This document shows positions 43,108 to 52,294 of a DNA stretch of 64,000 nt, piece by piece. Location: the NCBI GenBank assembly GCA_016704465.1, contig JADJAD010000007.1, positions 310,001-374,000 of the forward strand, given 5' to 3'. The notes beneath the pieces were generated by a model, which was given only the letters and a program-made list of their open reading frames with translations, had not been told where the DNA came from and ran no database searches. Every line of letters begins with the position of its first letter. Within the stretch, counting starts at the first letter, position 1. The translations under genes were made by a program, and so were the position numbers. This stretch comes from Gemmatimonadota bacterium. Lineage in GTDB: Bacteria > Gemmatimonadota > Gemmatimonadetes > Gemmatimonadales > Gemmatimonadaceae.

Positions 43108-43890
43108 ATGCCCCCCCGTCTTCTCTTCTCCGACGTGGATGGGACCCTGCTCGGAGCGGATGGACGTTACGCGATGTCCGCTGCTGAGTTGGCCCCCGCC
43201 GTGCGAGAGCTCGATCTTGTGCTCGCGTCCAGCCGCACGGTGCTCGAACTGGCGCGCAATCAGCGCGACCTCGGGATCGACGGACCGGTGGTCGCCGAGA
43301 ACGGCGCCGTGATGGGCTGGCCCTCGACCGACTCGCTGTCGAGCGTTGGCCTGCGCGAGGATCTCGACGGACGCGCGTGGCGGGTGGTGCTGATCGGGAT
43401 GCCGGCATCCGAGCTGCGCGCTGAGGTGCGGGAGGCAGCGAAGCGTCTGGGTACGACGTACGTCGACCAGGAGGATGTGGATCCGGCGCTGGGACGACGC
43501 TGTTCCGTGCTGCTGCGTCCCATACCCGGCCGTGACTTCGACGCCCTCGACGCTCTGGCCGCCGTGCTGCGCCTGCGCGGACTTTCGGTGGCGTCAGGTG
43601 GCTCCTGGCTGGCCGTCACGGGTGGTGCTGACAAGGGGGACGGGGTGCGAGCGGTGCGCGACTGGTGGCGGCGGGCCGGACGCGAACATGCGCTGGTCGC
43701 CGCCGCGGGCGATGGCGACAACGACATCCCCCTCCTGCTGGCGTGTGACCGGCGCTTCGTCATCGCCCGTGACGACGGCACGTGGCACCCCGCCTTGCAG
43801 GCGCTCCCCGGGGTTGAGTGCATCGAGACCCCGGGAATCGCCGGGTGGTGCGACGTGATTCGACGGCTCACTCGGCCGCAGGAGATGTGA
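43108..43890 (+). CDS. HAD-superfamily sugar phosphatase, mannosyl-3-phosphoglycerate-phosphatase-like
   Basis: 260 residues. HAD motif I is FSDVDGTL with nucleophile D9 and acid D11; motif II LASSRT; motif IV AAGDGDNDIPLLLACD near residue 208. The Cof/MPGP type with an alpha/beta C2 cap is indicated by length and by ENGAVMGWP. MPGP enzymes dephosphorylate mannosyl-3-phosphoglycerate or glucosyl-3-phosphoglycerate, compatible-solute intermediates; that assignment is by resemblance only. Its stop and the next gene's start share bases (TGATG), so it is translationally coupled to the GT2 gene. Confidence 0.85.
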   Translation: MPPRLLFSDVDGTLLGADGRYAMSAAELAPAVRELDLVLASSRTVLELARNQRDLGIDGPVVAENGAVMGWPSTDSLSSVGLREDLDGRAWRVVLIGMPASELRAEVREAAKRLGTTYVDQEDVDPALGRRCSVLLRPIPGRDFDALDALAAVLRLRGLSVASGGSWLAVTGGADKGDGVRAVRDWWRRAGREHALVAAAGDGDNDIPLLLACDRRFVIARDDGTWHPALQALPGVECIETPGIAGWCDVIRRLTRPQEM

Positions 43891-44960
43891 TGCCAATCGA
43901 CAAGCAGTTGCCGCGCTGGACGCTCAGCGTCCTGACGATCCCGAAGCGTGAACCCTACCTCGCGAAGCTGCTGCGATCGCTGGCCGACGCGAACCTGCCG
44001 CGCGGCACGGTCATCGACGTGGTCTACAACTGGGACACGCGCGAGAAGCCGATGGAGGTGGAGCGGCGCTTGCGGCGCGTGGGGAGCGGTCTCGAGATCA
44101 ACGTACATTTCAACACGCAGCGTCCCACCATCGGCGGGGGACGCGTGCAGCAGCTCAACCACTGCAAGACCCCGCTGCTGGCGTTCATCGACGACGACGT
44201 CACGGTGCATGGTGACCTGCTGCATGTGCTCGCGGACGAGTTGCGGCGCGTCCCCGTGGGCATCCTCGGCGTGCAGTCGCTCGTTGAGGGGAGTGATCGA
44301 CGCTTCAAGCCCCGTCGCACGACTCCGTTCATCGACCGGCTCGGCCTGCGCTTCATGCCGGTGCAGGGCATGTGCGTGGCCGGCTATCGGCGCCTCTTCC
44401 TGGACATCGGCGGATTCAATCCGCGCCGCGAGTTCTGGGGAGAGTGGACCGAGCTGAACCTGCGCATGTGGCGCAGCGGCTTTCCCACGGCCTACATGAT
44501 GGATGGCGCCTACCTGCGCCACTGGGAAGAGGCCCCCGAGTCGCCGACCCGCAACATGGCCGGGCGCGCCGATCACGTGATGTGGGGGCTGATGTGCACC
44601 GCGCTGGAGTACGAGGCGGTCGAGCCCAACGCCGAGACGATGGCGTTCTGGGACCTCGTGGAGTCGCGCTACATCGCGTACGCCTTTGGCCCGACCGCGC
44701 CGATGCGCGAGGTGCTGCAATCGGCCTTGCGCCTAACGCCCCGCCTGAGCTCGGAGTACCCGGCGATCGCCGGCTTTCGGGACCTCGTGCGTCAGCATCC
44801 GTTCCCGTTCATGCCGTTCCATCGATTCACATCGGACGATGTCACGCAGGTGCTCGCGCATGCCGAGGGGCGCATTGCCGAGTATCGCGACGACGTGTGG
44901 GACACTCGGCGCGTGCGCGCCGCACGCTGGGTCCGGCGCAAGCTGGCCGGCAAGACGTGA
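43890..44960 (+). CDS. GT2-like glycosyltransferase
   Basis: 356 residues. N-terminal SVLTIPKREPYLAKLLRSL, then LLAFIDDDVTVHGDLL with the DDD (about residues 102-104) matching the DxD metal/nucleotide-sugar site of GT-A fold enzymes. The acceptor region includes the conserved GGFNPRREFWGEWTELNLRMWRSG, typical of GT2. Soluble, no membrane segment. It is translationally coupled to the HAD phosphatase before it and overlaps the TPR gene after it. Donor and acceptor are unknown; a phosphorylated glycoside handed to the phosphatase is an attractive inference. Confidence 0.82.
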   Translation: MPIDKQLPRWTLSVLTIPKREPYLAKLLRSLADANLPRGTVIDVVYNWDTREKPMEVERRLRRVGSGLEINVHFNTQRPTIGGGRVQQLNHCKTPLLAFIDDDVTVHGDLLHVLADELRRVPVGILGVQSLVEGSDRRFKPRRTTPFIDRLGLRFMPVQGMCVAGYRRLFLDIGGFNPRREFWGEWTELNLRMWRSGFPTAYMMDGAYLRHWEEAPESPTRNMAGRADHVMWGLMCTALEYEAVEPNAETMAFWDLVESRYIAYAFGPTAPMREVLQSALRLTPRLSSEYPAIAGFRDLVRQHPFPFMPFHRFTSDDVTQVLAHAEGRIAEYRDDVWDTRRVRAARWVRRKLAGKT

Positions 44961-45859
44961 GGGCGCGTCCCAGGAGGCACGTCGCCCTTCTGGCGACGCT
45001 CCTCGGACTCGCGGTGCCGCATGCCACGACCGCACAGGATTCACGCGCAGCTGGCCGCGACGGCGCAGTGGTCAGCGCGACCTCACGCGACCCCGCCGTG
45101 CATGCCGACTCGCAGCGATTCGAGACGCTGCACGCCCTGGTCGACCGCGCGCTCGTCTCGAGCCAGACAGTCGAGTACGACCGGCTCCTCTCGTTCCTCG
45201 ACCGCGAACTGACGAGGGCCCCCGACGATCCCGTCCTGCACCACTACCGGGGATTCGCGTTGTTTCGCAAGGCCAGTGTGCTCGCCACCATGAACGACGC
45301 CATCACCGACGCCGTGTCGGCGGGCGATGTGGCCGACGGCATCGCGACCGACGACGGGACCATCAAGGCGATGTTCGAGGCGGCCGATCGTGCCCTCGAA
45401 CGCGCCGCGAAGGGGCTCGACTGGCCAGAGTCGCTCGCCCTGCGCTCGGCGGCCGTCGGTCAGCTGATCGCCTATGGTGGTCCGCTGGCCGGGCTGCGCC
45501 AGGGCCCGCGCAGCATGCGACTGCTCGACGCAGCGCTGGCGAGCGGCCCCGACAACCCACGCGTGTGGATGCTGCGCGGCATCTCGGATCTCTACAAGCC
45601 GCGATTGATGGGCGGGAGCGTGAAGAAGGCCGAGGCCAGCTTGCGGCGAGCGCTGTCACTGTTCGCCACGGATGCCCCCGCCGCGCCCGCCCCGTGGTGG
45701 GGACACGCGGAGACGCACGGCTGGCTGGGCCACACCCTGGAGAAACAGGGAAAGCTCACGGAGGCGCGGGCGGCCTACGCCGAAGCACTCGCGCTTGAAC
45801 CGAAGAACGCCTGGGTGCGTGAGGTCCTCCTCCCCGCCCTGGACAAGGTGACGCGGTAA
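44957..45859 (+). CDS. Exported TPR-like repeat protein
   Basis: 300 residues starting at a GTG that overlaps the glycosyltransferase stop (GTGA). Signal peptide (HVALLATLLGLAVPHATTAQ). The mature part is all helical with TPR-like repeats, clearest at residues about 75-105 (DPVLHHYRGFALFRKASVLA) and 255-295 (AETHGWLGHTLEKQGKLTEARAAYAEALALEPKN). It probably sits in the periplasm as a scaffold. It is the last gene of the cluster starting at 39999 and ends shortly before the convergent methyltransferase gene. Confidence 0.82.
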   Translation: MRARPRRHVALLATLLGLAVPHATTAQDSRAAGRDGAVVSATSRDPAVHADSQRFETLHALVDRALVSSQTVEYDRLLSFLDRELTRAPDDPVLHHYRGFALFRKASVLATMNDAITDAVSAGDVADGIATDDGTIKAMFEAADRALERAAKGLDWPESLALRSAAVGQLIAYGGPLAGLRQGPRSMRLLDAALASGPDNPRVWMLRGISDLYKPRLMGGSVKKAEASLRRALSLFATDAPAAPAPWWGHAETHGWLGHTLEKQGKLTEARAAYAEALALEPKNAWVREVLLPALDKVTR

Positions 45860-45891
45860 GGTCAGGCGGCGCCTGCGCCCCGGACGGTGGC

Positions 45892-46506
45892 CTAACGCGC
45901 CCGCTCCAGCGCTGCCGCCACCCCTTCGATCGGGGTGGGGAGATACAGGTGCATGCCCATCGCGCTCCAGCCCGTCCGCCGAAAGAGCGAGCGCCACCAC
46001 CGAGGGGTGCGCGCCTCGGCGCGGGTGAAGTCGCCAACCGCATCGTCGGCGCTGCTGAAGACCTCGAAGTAGCCGACACCGGGGCACATCGCGGTCAGGG
46101 CACGAAGCCCGGTCGCCAGTTCACGCGGCGCCACGTAATTCAGCACGCCGCAGCAGAGCACGAGGTCGAAGTCGTCGGGGAGGTCGAGCGTGCCCACCGT
46201 GCCGAACGTGCCGAGGCGAATGTTGCGCTTCTTCCCGTAGCGCTGCACCGCGTACTCACTGGCATCGACCCCATAGTACGATGCCCCGGGGCGGATCTTC
46301 TTGAGCGCGAGCGACCAGTTCCCCTCCCCCGCCCCCACGTCCAGCACCTTGCGCACCGGACGCTCGAACAGGTACTCCGCAGCCGCAACGACCATGCGCA
46401 GCTGCCGCTCGATGTCGAGTGAGGACTTCACGCGAGTCCGCGGGTGCCGGTACCACTTGTCGAAGTAGGACTTGGTGTAGTGGGAGGGGGGGCGGACGAT
46501 GGACAT
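45892..46506 (-). CDS. Class I SAM-dependent methyltransferase
   Basis: 204 residues. SAM motif I VLDVGAGEGNW at about residues 54-64, acidic strand-2 end GVDASEYA, and motif IV-like DFDLVLCCGVLNYV. N-terminal FDKWYRHPRTRVKSSLDIERQLRMV is found in small-molecule methyltransferases of this type. The ATG at 46506 is directly next to a G-tract array (46510-46538), beyond which the aldose epimerase gene starts in the other direction. Substrate unknown. Confidence 0.88.
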   Translation of the reverse strand: MSIVRPPSHYTKSYFDKWYRHPRTRVKSSLDIERQLRMVVAAAEYLFERPVRKVLDVGAGEGNWSLALKKIRPGASYYGVDASEYAVQRYGKKRNIRLGTFGTVGTLDLPDDFDLVLCCGVLNYVAPRELATGLRALTAMCPGVGYFEVFSSADDAVGDFTRAEARTPRWWRSLFRRTGWSAMGMHLYLPTPIEGVAAALERAR

Positions 46507-46509
46507 CTC

Positions 46510-46538
46510 GGGACGGGGGACGGGAGACGGGAGACGGG
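46510..46538 (+). repeat. G-tract array (G-quadruplex motif) between divergent start codons
   Basis: Five runs of three or more G (46510-46512, 46515-46519, 46522-46524, 46529-46531, 46536-46538) with AC or AGAC loops, satisfying the G3+N1-7 quadruplex pattern on the + strand. It fills the 35-bp gap between the methyltransferase start (46506, minus) and the first ATG of the epimerase (46542, plus). Confidence 0.8.
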
Positions 46539-46541
46539 AGT

Positions 46542-47702
46542 ATGAAGGATACCGTCGTGGGGGTGGGGGGCGTAGCATCAGGGGCGCAGGGGACTCGTGC
46601 GCGTCCGAACCCTCACTTCACTGCTGTGACCGAGCTTCCTACCGTCTCCCGCCGCTACTGGGGGACCACACCGTCCCGACGGGCGGTGTATGCCTACGAG
46701 CTGACCAATCGGGTCGGCACGCGACTCACGGCGATCACGTTAGGCGCCACCATCACCTCGCTCCGGGTTGCCGACCGCACGGGGACGCTCGACGATGTCG
46801 TGCTCGGGATGGACGACGTGGACGGCTACCTCACCCGCTCGCCGTACTTCGGGACGGTCGTGGGGCGGTACGCCAATCGCATTGCCGGCGGACGCTTCGC
46901 GCTCGACGGCGTCGCGCACGCACTGGCCACCAACGACGGGCCCAATCACCTGCACGGCGGCACGATCGGCTTCGACAAGCAACTTTATGCCGCGCGTGCC
47001 GCCTCGACGGCGCACGGGGTCGGGGTGCGCTTCTCGCTGACCAGCCCGGACGGGGACGAGGGCTATCCCGGCGAGGTGCGCTTTTCCGTCCGCTACCTGC
47101 TGCACGACGACAACCGGGTTTTCATCGACTACCAGGCGACAACTACGCGGGCGACACCGTTCAATCCGTCGCAGCATACCTACTGGAACCTCGCCGGCTC
47201 GCGCGCGGCGGATATCCTGGGGCACGAACTGCTCGTCAACGCCGATCGCTTCACGCCGGTCGACGCGACGCTCATCCCCACCGATGAGCTGGCACTGGTC
47301 GAGGGCTCGCCCTTCGACTTCCGCTGCGCGACCCCGATTGGCGCACGAATCGCATCGGTGGATGAGCAGCTGCACGTCGGATGCGGGTACGACCACAACT
47401 TCGTCCTTCGGCCCGTGTCGGGCCGCGGCGAGCCGGCGCTCGCCGCGACGTTGCGCGATCCCATCACCGGTCGGCAGCTCGACGTCTACACGACCGAGCC
47501 GGGGATGCAGCTGTACACCGGCAATCATCTCGGGCCGGCGCTGGAGGGACGAGCGGGGCAGCGCTATGGCCGCCACGCGGGCGTCTGCCTGGAGACCCAG
47601 CACTTTCCCGACTCCCCAAACCACCCGCAGTTCCCCAGCGCGATCCTCCGCCCGGAGACGCCGTTCAGGTCGCGCACCATCTGGGCGTTGTCGGCACGCT
47701 GA
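46542..47702 (+). CDS. Aldose 1-epimerase (galactose mutarotase)
   Basis: 386 residues from the ATG at 46542; a GTG at 46626 gives 358 residues, closer to the family length, and leaves room for a promoter, so the true start may be there. The mutarotase signature is clear: GRYANRIAGGRFALDG, NHLHGG (about 145), QHTYWNLAG with the general-acid histidine, and the catalytic glutamate in CLETQHFPDSPNHPQFPS. It interconverts alpha- and beta-anomers of hexoses. It stands alone in direction between the methyltransferase and the convergent peptidase-barrel gene. Confidence 0.92.
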   Translation: MKDTVVGVGGVASGAQGTRARPNPHFTAVTELPTVSRRYWGTTPSRRAVYAYELTNRVGTRLTAITLGATITSLRVADRTGTLDDVVLGMDDVDGYLTRSPYFGTVVGRYANRIAGGRFALDGVAHALATNDGPNHLHGGTIGFDKQLYAARAASTAHGVGVRFSLTSPDGDEGYPGEVRFSVRYLLHDDNRVFIDYQATTTRATPFNPSQHTYWNLAGSRAADILGHELLVNADRFTPVDATLIPTDELALVEGSPFDFRCATPIGARIASVDEQLHVGCGYDHNFVLRPVSGRGEPALAATLRDPITGRQLDVYTTEPGMQLYTGNHLGPALEGRAGQRYGRHAGVCLETQHFPDSPNHPQFPSAILRPETPFRSRTIWALSAR

Positions 47703-47762
47703 CGCCTGTCGCCCGGCCCAGCGCGACCGCCGGCCCGGCGCGACGGCCCCGCTCAGCTCCGT

Positions 47763-50675
47763 TCAGTTCAGCCCCACCACGGCCTGCCAGACCGTGCCCC
47801 CACCACTGGTCAGTAGGCGGCTCATCCGGACCCCGGCACGCACCGTGGTGCGCAACCCGAGCGGGGCAAGGTCCACCGTGAGTTCGCCTCCGGCCGATCG
47901 ATAGTCGCGGCGTTGTGTCCCGTTCCGTGCCTCGCCACGCCCCACGTCGCCGAACACGTTGCCTTGCACCCGGCGGACGTACAGCCAGTTGCCGATGGCA
48001 AGGTCGGGATACAGCAGCGGCAGGTGGTACGTGGCGCCCGCACGGACCAGCGTCTCGTGGAAGCGCGAGTCGTAGCCGCGCGGAAAGCGCAGCAACGATC
48101 CGAAGCGATAGCTATCCGGATGTTGCGCCTGGCGGCCGGCGTCGAGCACGAGGGCGTGGTGCGGACGCAGCCCCTTGAGGTAGGCGGCGCCCACCACGGT
48201 CGCCTGGCGTGAGGTGTAGTCGCTGCCCAGCGGCGTGTGACGGTACACGCCGGTCACGACGCCGCCGACCGGGAAGAGGTCGCGGTACGCCGCCGCCCGC
48301 ACCTGCGTCGCTGTCATGGCATACGTCAGCGTCGTGAAGTCGCCGTTGTTGTTCTCGAAACGGAAGGCGACCGGTTGCGCGCTGATGTGCGTACGGCCGA
48401 GCGTCACGCTGCTCACCAGCGACTGGCGCGTCTGTCCATCCAGCCTGGTCAGCGGCAGGCGAAGCGACGCGGCCACGGACTGCTCGCGCCACGTGTATCC
48501 CTGCGTCGCCCCGACCGAGTCGGTGTAGGTCGAGGCGCGCGATCCCACGCGCGCGGCGGCGTCCACGATGACGGGGAGGCCGGCGTAACTGGCGCCGGCA
48601 TCGAAGGCGACGGTCCCCTCGTTGAAGTTGTACGTCGGACCCGCCACCACTCCGACCGTGTTGAGCACGTTGCGCGAGTACAGGACGAGCCCCGTGTTGA
48701 TGCCGTCGGTGGTCGGCGACAGCGACAGCGAGTGGAAGTCAAACAGGCGCGACCACCCGGTAAACGGGCGCGCCGGCCACGCCGTGGTGCCGAGGGAATC
48801 CAGGATGCTCCCGCCCTGCTCCTGCGCCACGAGCGGGTCGGCGAATCCAACCGATGCCGTGCGCTCTCCTTCCAAGGGTCGGAAGCGCGCCGGGTCCAGC
48901 GGCATCTCCGCGATGTCGTAGCCATGGATCCCATAGTCACTGAAGGCGACCCGGTCCCCGTCGGGCGACACACTCGGCCACGACGCGCCCAGCTTGCGCG
49001 ATGACACCTGGTGCACCGCGCGCGTCGCGAGGTCGAGCGCGTAGAGGTTGTCGAGCCCCGAACGCGGACTGCCAAACACCACGTGCGTGCCGGTGGCAAC
49101 CGGACGCGAGATGGCGTCATGGGTGAACGCGATCAGCGTGTCGGGCGCCGCGCCATCGAGCGACAGGCGCACCAGTGCGTTTCCGCGCGACCGATCGACC
49201 GCGACGACATACAGCGCCGTCCCGTTCGGCGCCCACGCCGGCGTCACGAGAAAGTGCCCCGCATGGTTGGGGACGCGCTGCAGCTCCGCGCCGGTGCCGG
49301 CGTCGAGCACCACGAGCGTCGCCTCGCGCTCGTGCGAGAAGTGCACAACGGCGATCCGCGCGCCGTCGGGCGAGAGCGCCGGGGCGAAATAGCGCGAGCG
49401 CTCGGTCAGGCGACGGACGCGCCGGGTCTCGAGGTCGAGCGTCTTGACGACCAGGTAGTTCTCCTCGCCCCACCGCGGCGAGACGGCGTACTCGCTCCAC
49501 ACCGCGGTGCGTCCCCGCACGTGGAACTGCCGGTCGCCAAACAGGCCGATGCCGGCATGCAGCACCTCGGTCTTTCCGTCGCGCACGCGCACCAGGCGCG
49601 GCGTGTGCGCGAGGTCGGAATAGAGGGCAATTACACTGCCGTCGCCGGCGTACTGCGGGAGGGTGAACTCGTGGTAGTCGGCCGGCGAGCGTGAGACGAC
49701 CTGCGCCGGGGTCTCGACCACGGCATCCTGCTGCGCGCGCCACGACACCCCCAGCGCCTGCACCGCGTCACGGTGCAGCTGCACCAGCGTGCGCCCTGTC
49801 TCTCGCGCGAGCGCCCGGCTCAGCGCCTCGGGGGCGATCGGGTTCCGGGCCGCTCGGGCAATCACGCGACGCCACGCCGAGTCGCCGTAGGTGCGTTTCA
49901 CATGCGTGGTCAGCACGTAGCCGAGCTCGTACCAGTCGGGATAGAAGGTGCGATACGTGCCCTGCCATGCCGGATGGTAGGGATACGGTTCGTCGGCGAG
50001 GGTCAGGGCACGAATGCGCTGGGTGAACGACGGCTGCCGCCCGCGCCCGTCGGCGGTGAGCGCCGTTTCCATTCCGACGGCATCGCCCTCCCAGAACCAG
50101 GCCGGAAAGTAGAGTGCCCCCCCGAGGAAGGCGGTGGTGTTGTCGCCAAACAGTCGAGAGAGAACCCCCACGATCCCGGTGCGCACAGCCCGCTCCTGCA
50201 CGATGTGGCGTCCCTCGTGCACCGCGAGCAGCGAATACCACTCCACCGGCCCCATTCCATCGACCGTGGTGGTCGGCAGTGCGTACCACTGGGTGCGACG
50301 AGGCCCCCACGCCACGAAGGCGTTGGAGACCATGGAGCTGTTGTTGAGAACGACCGGGATGCGCTCCGGCCTCGCGGCGAGTGTCTTGGTGAGCGGTTCG
50401 TACGCTCGCTCGAGCAGCGTGGCCGCGCGCTGCGCCTCACCTCCAAGCGCCGCTGGGAAGATGACCGTGAAGTGCGGCGTGTCGATGCGCTGCCAGCGCT
50501 GTCCGGGAGGGTTCTGTTGCCCAGACAGCGCGTAGAGAATCGGAACCTGGGCTGCTGCTGCGCTCGTCCACATCGTGATCGCGGCAAGCGGCACAAGGAG
50601 CGACGCGGTTCGACTCAATGTGCGGGACCAGCCCCGTCGCACGAGGTGCCGCGCACGTTCGCCCCCCACGTTCAC
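47763..50675 (-). CDS. Peptidase-MA-like metalloprotease / TolB propeller / outer-membrane barrel fusion
   Basis: 970 residues, GTG start. Signal peptide (cleaved near AAAAQ, about residue 43). Residues about 55-300 look like a gluzincin peptidase (peptidase MA): HEGRH at 153-157 with a likely third ligand E195 in WFWEGDAV. Residues about 320-620 form TolB/WD40-like beta-propeller blades (ALSPDGARIAVV, SWPSVSPDGDRVAFSD). From about 640 a porin-like barrel of aromatic/polar alternating strands runs to the end (AVVGLN). Such fusions occur in surface proteins of related phyla, but their substrates are not known. Its start overlaps the stop of the amidohydrolase gene, so the pair is translationally coupled. 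Confidence 0.88.
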   Translation of the reverse strand: MNVGGERARHLVRRGWSRTLSRTASLLVPLAAITMWTSAAAAQVPILYALSGQQNPPGQRWQRIDTPHFTVIFPAALGGEAQRAATLLERAYEPLTKTLAARPERIPVVLNNSSMVSNAFVAWGPRRTQWYALPTTTVDGMGPVEWYSLLAVHEGRHIVQERAVRTGIVGVLSRLFGDNTTAFLGGALYFPAWFWEGDAVGMETALTADGRGRQPSFTQRIRALTLADEPYPYHPAWQGTYRTFYPDWYELGYVLTTHVKRTYGDSAWRRVIARAARNPIAPEALSRALARETGRTLVQLHRDAVQALGVSWRAQQDAVVETPAQVVSRSPADYHEFTLPQYAGDGSVIALYSDLAHTPRLVRVRDGKTEVLHAGIGLFGDRQFHVRGRTAVWSEYAVSPRWGEENYLVVKTLDLETRRVRRLTERSRYFAPALSPDGARIAVVHFSHEREATLVVLDAGTGAELQRVPNHAGHFLVTPAWAPNGTALYVVAVDRSRGNALVRLSLDGAAPDTLIAFTHDAISRPVATGTHVVFGSPRSGLDNLYALDLATRAVHQVSSRKLGASWPSVSPDGDRVAFSDYGIHGYDIAEMPLDPARFRPLEGERTASVGFADPLVAQEQGGSILDSLGTTAWPARPFTGWSRLFDFHSLSLSPTTDGINTGLVLYSRNVLNTVGVVAGPTYNFNEGTVAFDAGASYAGLPVIVDAAARVGSRASTYTDSVGATQGYTWREQSVAASLRLPLTRLDGQTRQSLVSSVTLGRTHISAQPVAFRFENNNGDFTTLTYAMTATQVRAAAYRDLFPVGGVVTGVYRHTPLGSDYTSRQATVVGAAYLKGLRPHHALVLDAGRQAQHPDSYRFGSLLRFPRGYDSRFHETLVRAGATYHLPLLYPDLAIGNWLYVRRVQGNVFGDVGRGEARNGTQRRDYRSAGGELTVDLAPLGLRTTVRAGVRMSRLLTSGGGTVWQAVVGLN

Positions 50676-52294
50676 GGGGCGACCCGGCGCACCCCTCGCC
50701 CCGCGCGAGCGCCGGTCAGCTTGCCGTCGCTCACCGCCAGCTGGCCGTTCACGATGACGAACTGCATCCCCTCGGCCAGCAGTTCGGGTTGTTCGTAGGT
50801 GGCGCGCTCAGCCACCCGCGCCGTGTCCATCACGATCACGTCGGCGAACCACCCCGGGGCGAGCGTTCCGCGCTGCCCCATGTGCAGCGCCACCGCCACG
50901 TCCCGGCTCGAGCGCTGCACCATCTGCTCGAGCGTGAGCACCTTCTTCCCCATGACGTACTGCTGGATCTTGCGCGGATACGTCCCGTACTTGCGCGGGT
51001 GCCCGTCGGAGCCGTCGGAGCCGGTCATGACCCATGGCTGGCGCATGAATTGGGCGATGTCGTCCTCGTTCATGTTGAAGGAGGCGACCCCCGCGCCGCC
51101 CGCCATCACGATCTCGAGCGCGGTGAGAATCGGGTCGGCGTTGCGCGCGCGGGCAATGTCATCGAGCGTCTTTCCCACGAGCGCGCGATCGCTCCCCCCG
51201 GTGATCAACAGCGACTTGGCCCCACCGCGTCGGCGCATGTTGTTCTGCATGTCGGCGACGAGGCGATCCCGATACTCGGGGTTCGTGATGCGGGCGCGCA
51301 GCGAGTCGCGCCCCCCCGCCTCGGCCCAGCGCGGCAGCAGGGCGGCGCCGATGCTCGTTCCGCTGGCGGTGTACGGGTACTGGTCGGCCGTGACGACCTG
51401 CCCCTCGCCATGGGCCCGCGCTATGAGGGCGATGACCGAGTCGCTCTCTCCCCACACATCCACCCCCAAGGCCTTGATGTGGGCAATGTGGACCGGCAGT
51501 TCGGCCTCGCGCCCGATACGTAGCGCCTCACGCACCGCGCCCATGAGCCCGACGGTATACGAACTTTCGTCGCGCAGGTGTGAGTCGTAGACACCGCCAC
51601 GCGTCGCGGCCTCGCGGGCGAGGGCGCTCACTTCCTCGCTCGTGGAGTAGCTCTGCGGCGCGTAGTAGAGCCCTGTGCTCAGCCCCAGCGCCCCTTCGGA
51701 CATCCCCCGCGCCACCATTCCGCGCATCGTCGCCAGCTGGGCGGAGTCGGGAGCGTTCGACCGCATTCCCAGCACGGTCCCCCGCACCGTCCCGAACCCG
51801 ACGAACAGGGCGGCGTTCGTGCCGATCCCGCCCTCCTCCCATCGCGTCATGTGGGCGCCGACGTCCACCGGGCCGCCGCCGTCGTTGCCGGTCACGACGG
51901 TGGTGACGCCCTGCATGAGGTACGCCGCGTTCGTCCGCCTCTCGGCGCGGTCGCTCTGCAGGTCACCGTAGGTGTGGGTATGTGGATCGATGAATCCCGG
52001 CGCGACGACGAGGCCGCTGGCGTCGATCGTGCGCGTCGCCTCGATCCGTTCGCGCCGCGCATCGCCCACGAACGTGATCCGGTCGCCGGTGATGGCGACG
52101 TCGGCTCGGCGCGCTGGCGCCCCGGTCCCGTCGATGACCGAGCCGCCACGGATGAGGAGGTCGGCACGGATGGAGCCCTGCGCCTGCGCGTCCTGCGGAG
52201 AGGTGGCGAGCGCGAGGGTGACGGCGGTCGCAACGACGGACGCGACGGACACGACGCGGGGACGAAGAGTAGAGGACGAGCGCATGAAGCCCAC
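50672..52294 (-). CDS. Exported amidohydrolase of the D-aminoacylase / N-acyl-D-amino-acid deacylase family
   Basis: 540 residues with a signal peptide (VVATAVTLALATSPQDAQAQ). Amidohydrolase motifs: LLIRGGSVIDGTG, then metal-binding PGFIDPHTHTYGD (HxH), the cysteine- or lysine-free D-aminoacylase core VTTVVTGNDGGG, HIAHIKALG (about 280) and VMTGSDGSDGHPRK with the catalytic Asp. The C-terminus has GTLAPGWFADVIVMD. It hydrolyses N-acyl-D-amino acids or a similar amide in the periplasm. It is the upstream member of a coupled pair with the peptidase-barrel protein, which suggests breakdown of peptidoglycan or D-amino-acid-containing peptides. Confidence 0.9.
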   Translation of the reverse strand: MGFMRSSSTLRPRVVSVASVVATAVTLALATSPQDAQAQGSIRADLLIRGGSVIDGTGAPARRADVAITGDRITFVGDARRERIEATRTIDASGLVVAPGFIDPHTHTYGDLQSDRAERRTNAAYLMQGVTTVVTGNDGGGPVDVGAHMTRWEEGGIGTNAALFVGFGTVRGTVLGMRSNAPDSAQLATMRGMVARGMSEGALGLSTGLYYAPQSYSTSEEVSALAREAATRGGVYDSHLRDESSYTVGLMGAVREALRIGREAELPVHIAHIKALGVDVWGESDSVIALIARAHGEGQVVTADQYPYTASGTSIGAALLPRWAEAGGRDSLRARITNPEYRDRLVADMQNNMRRRGGAKSLLITGGSDRALVGKTLDDIARARNADPILTALEIVMAGGAGVASFNMNEDDIAQFMRQPWVMTGSDGSDGHPRKYGTYPRKIQQYVMGKKVLTLEQMVQRSSRDVAVALHMGQRGTLAPGWFADVIVMDTARVAERATYEQPELLAEGMQFVIVNGQLAVSDGKLTGARAGRGVRRVAP

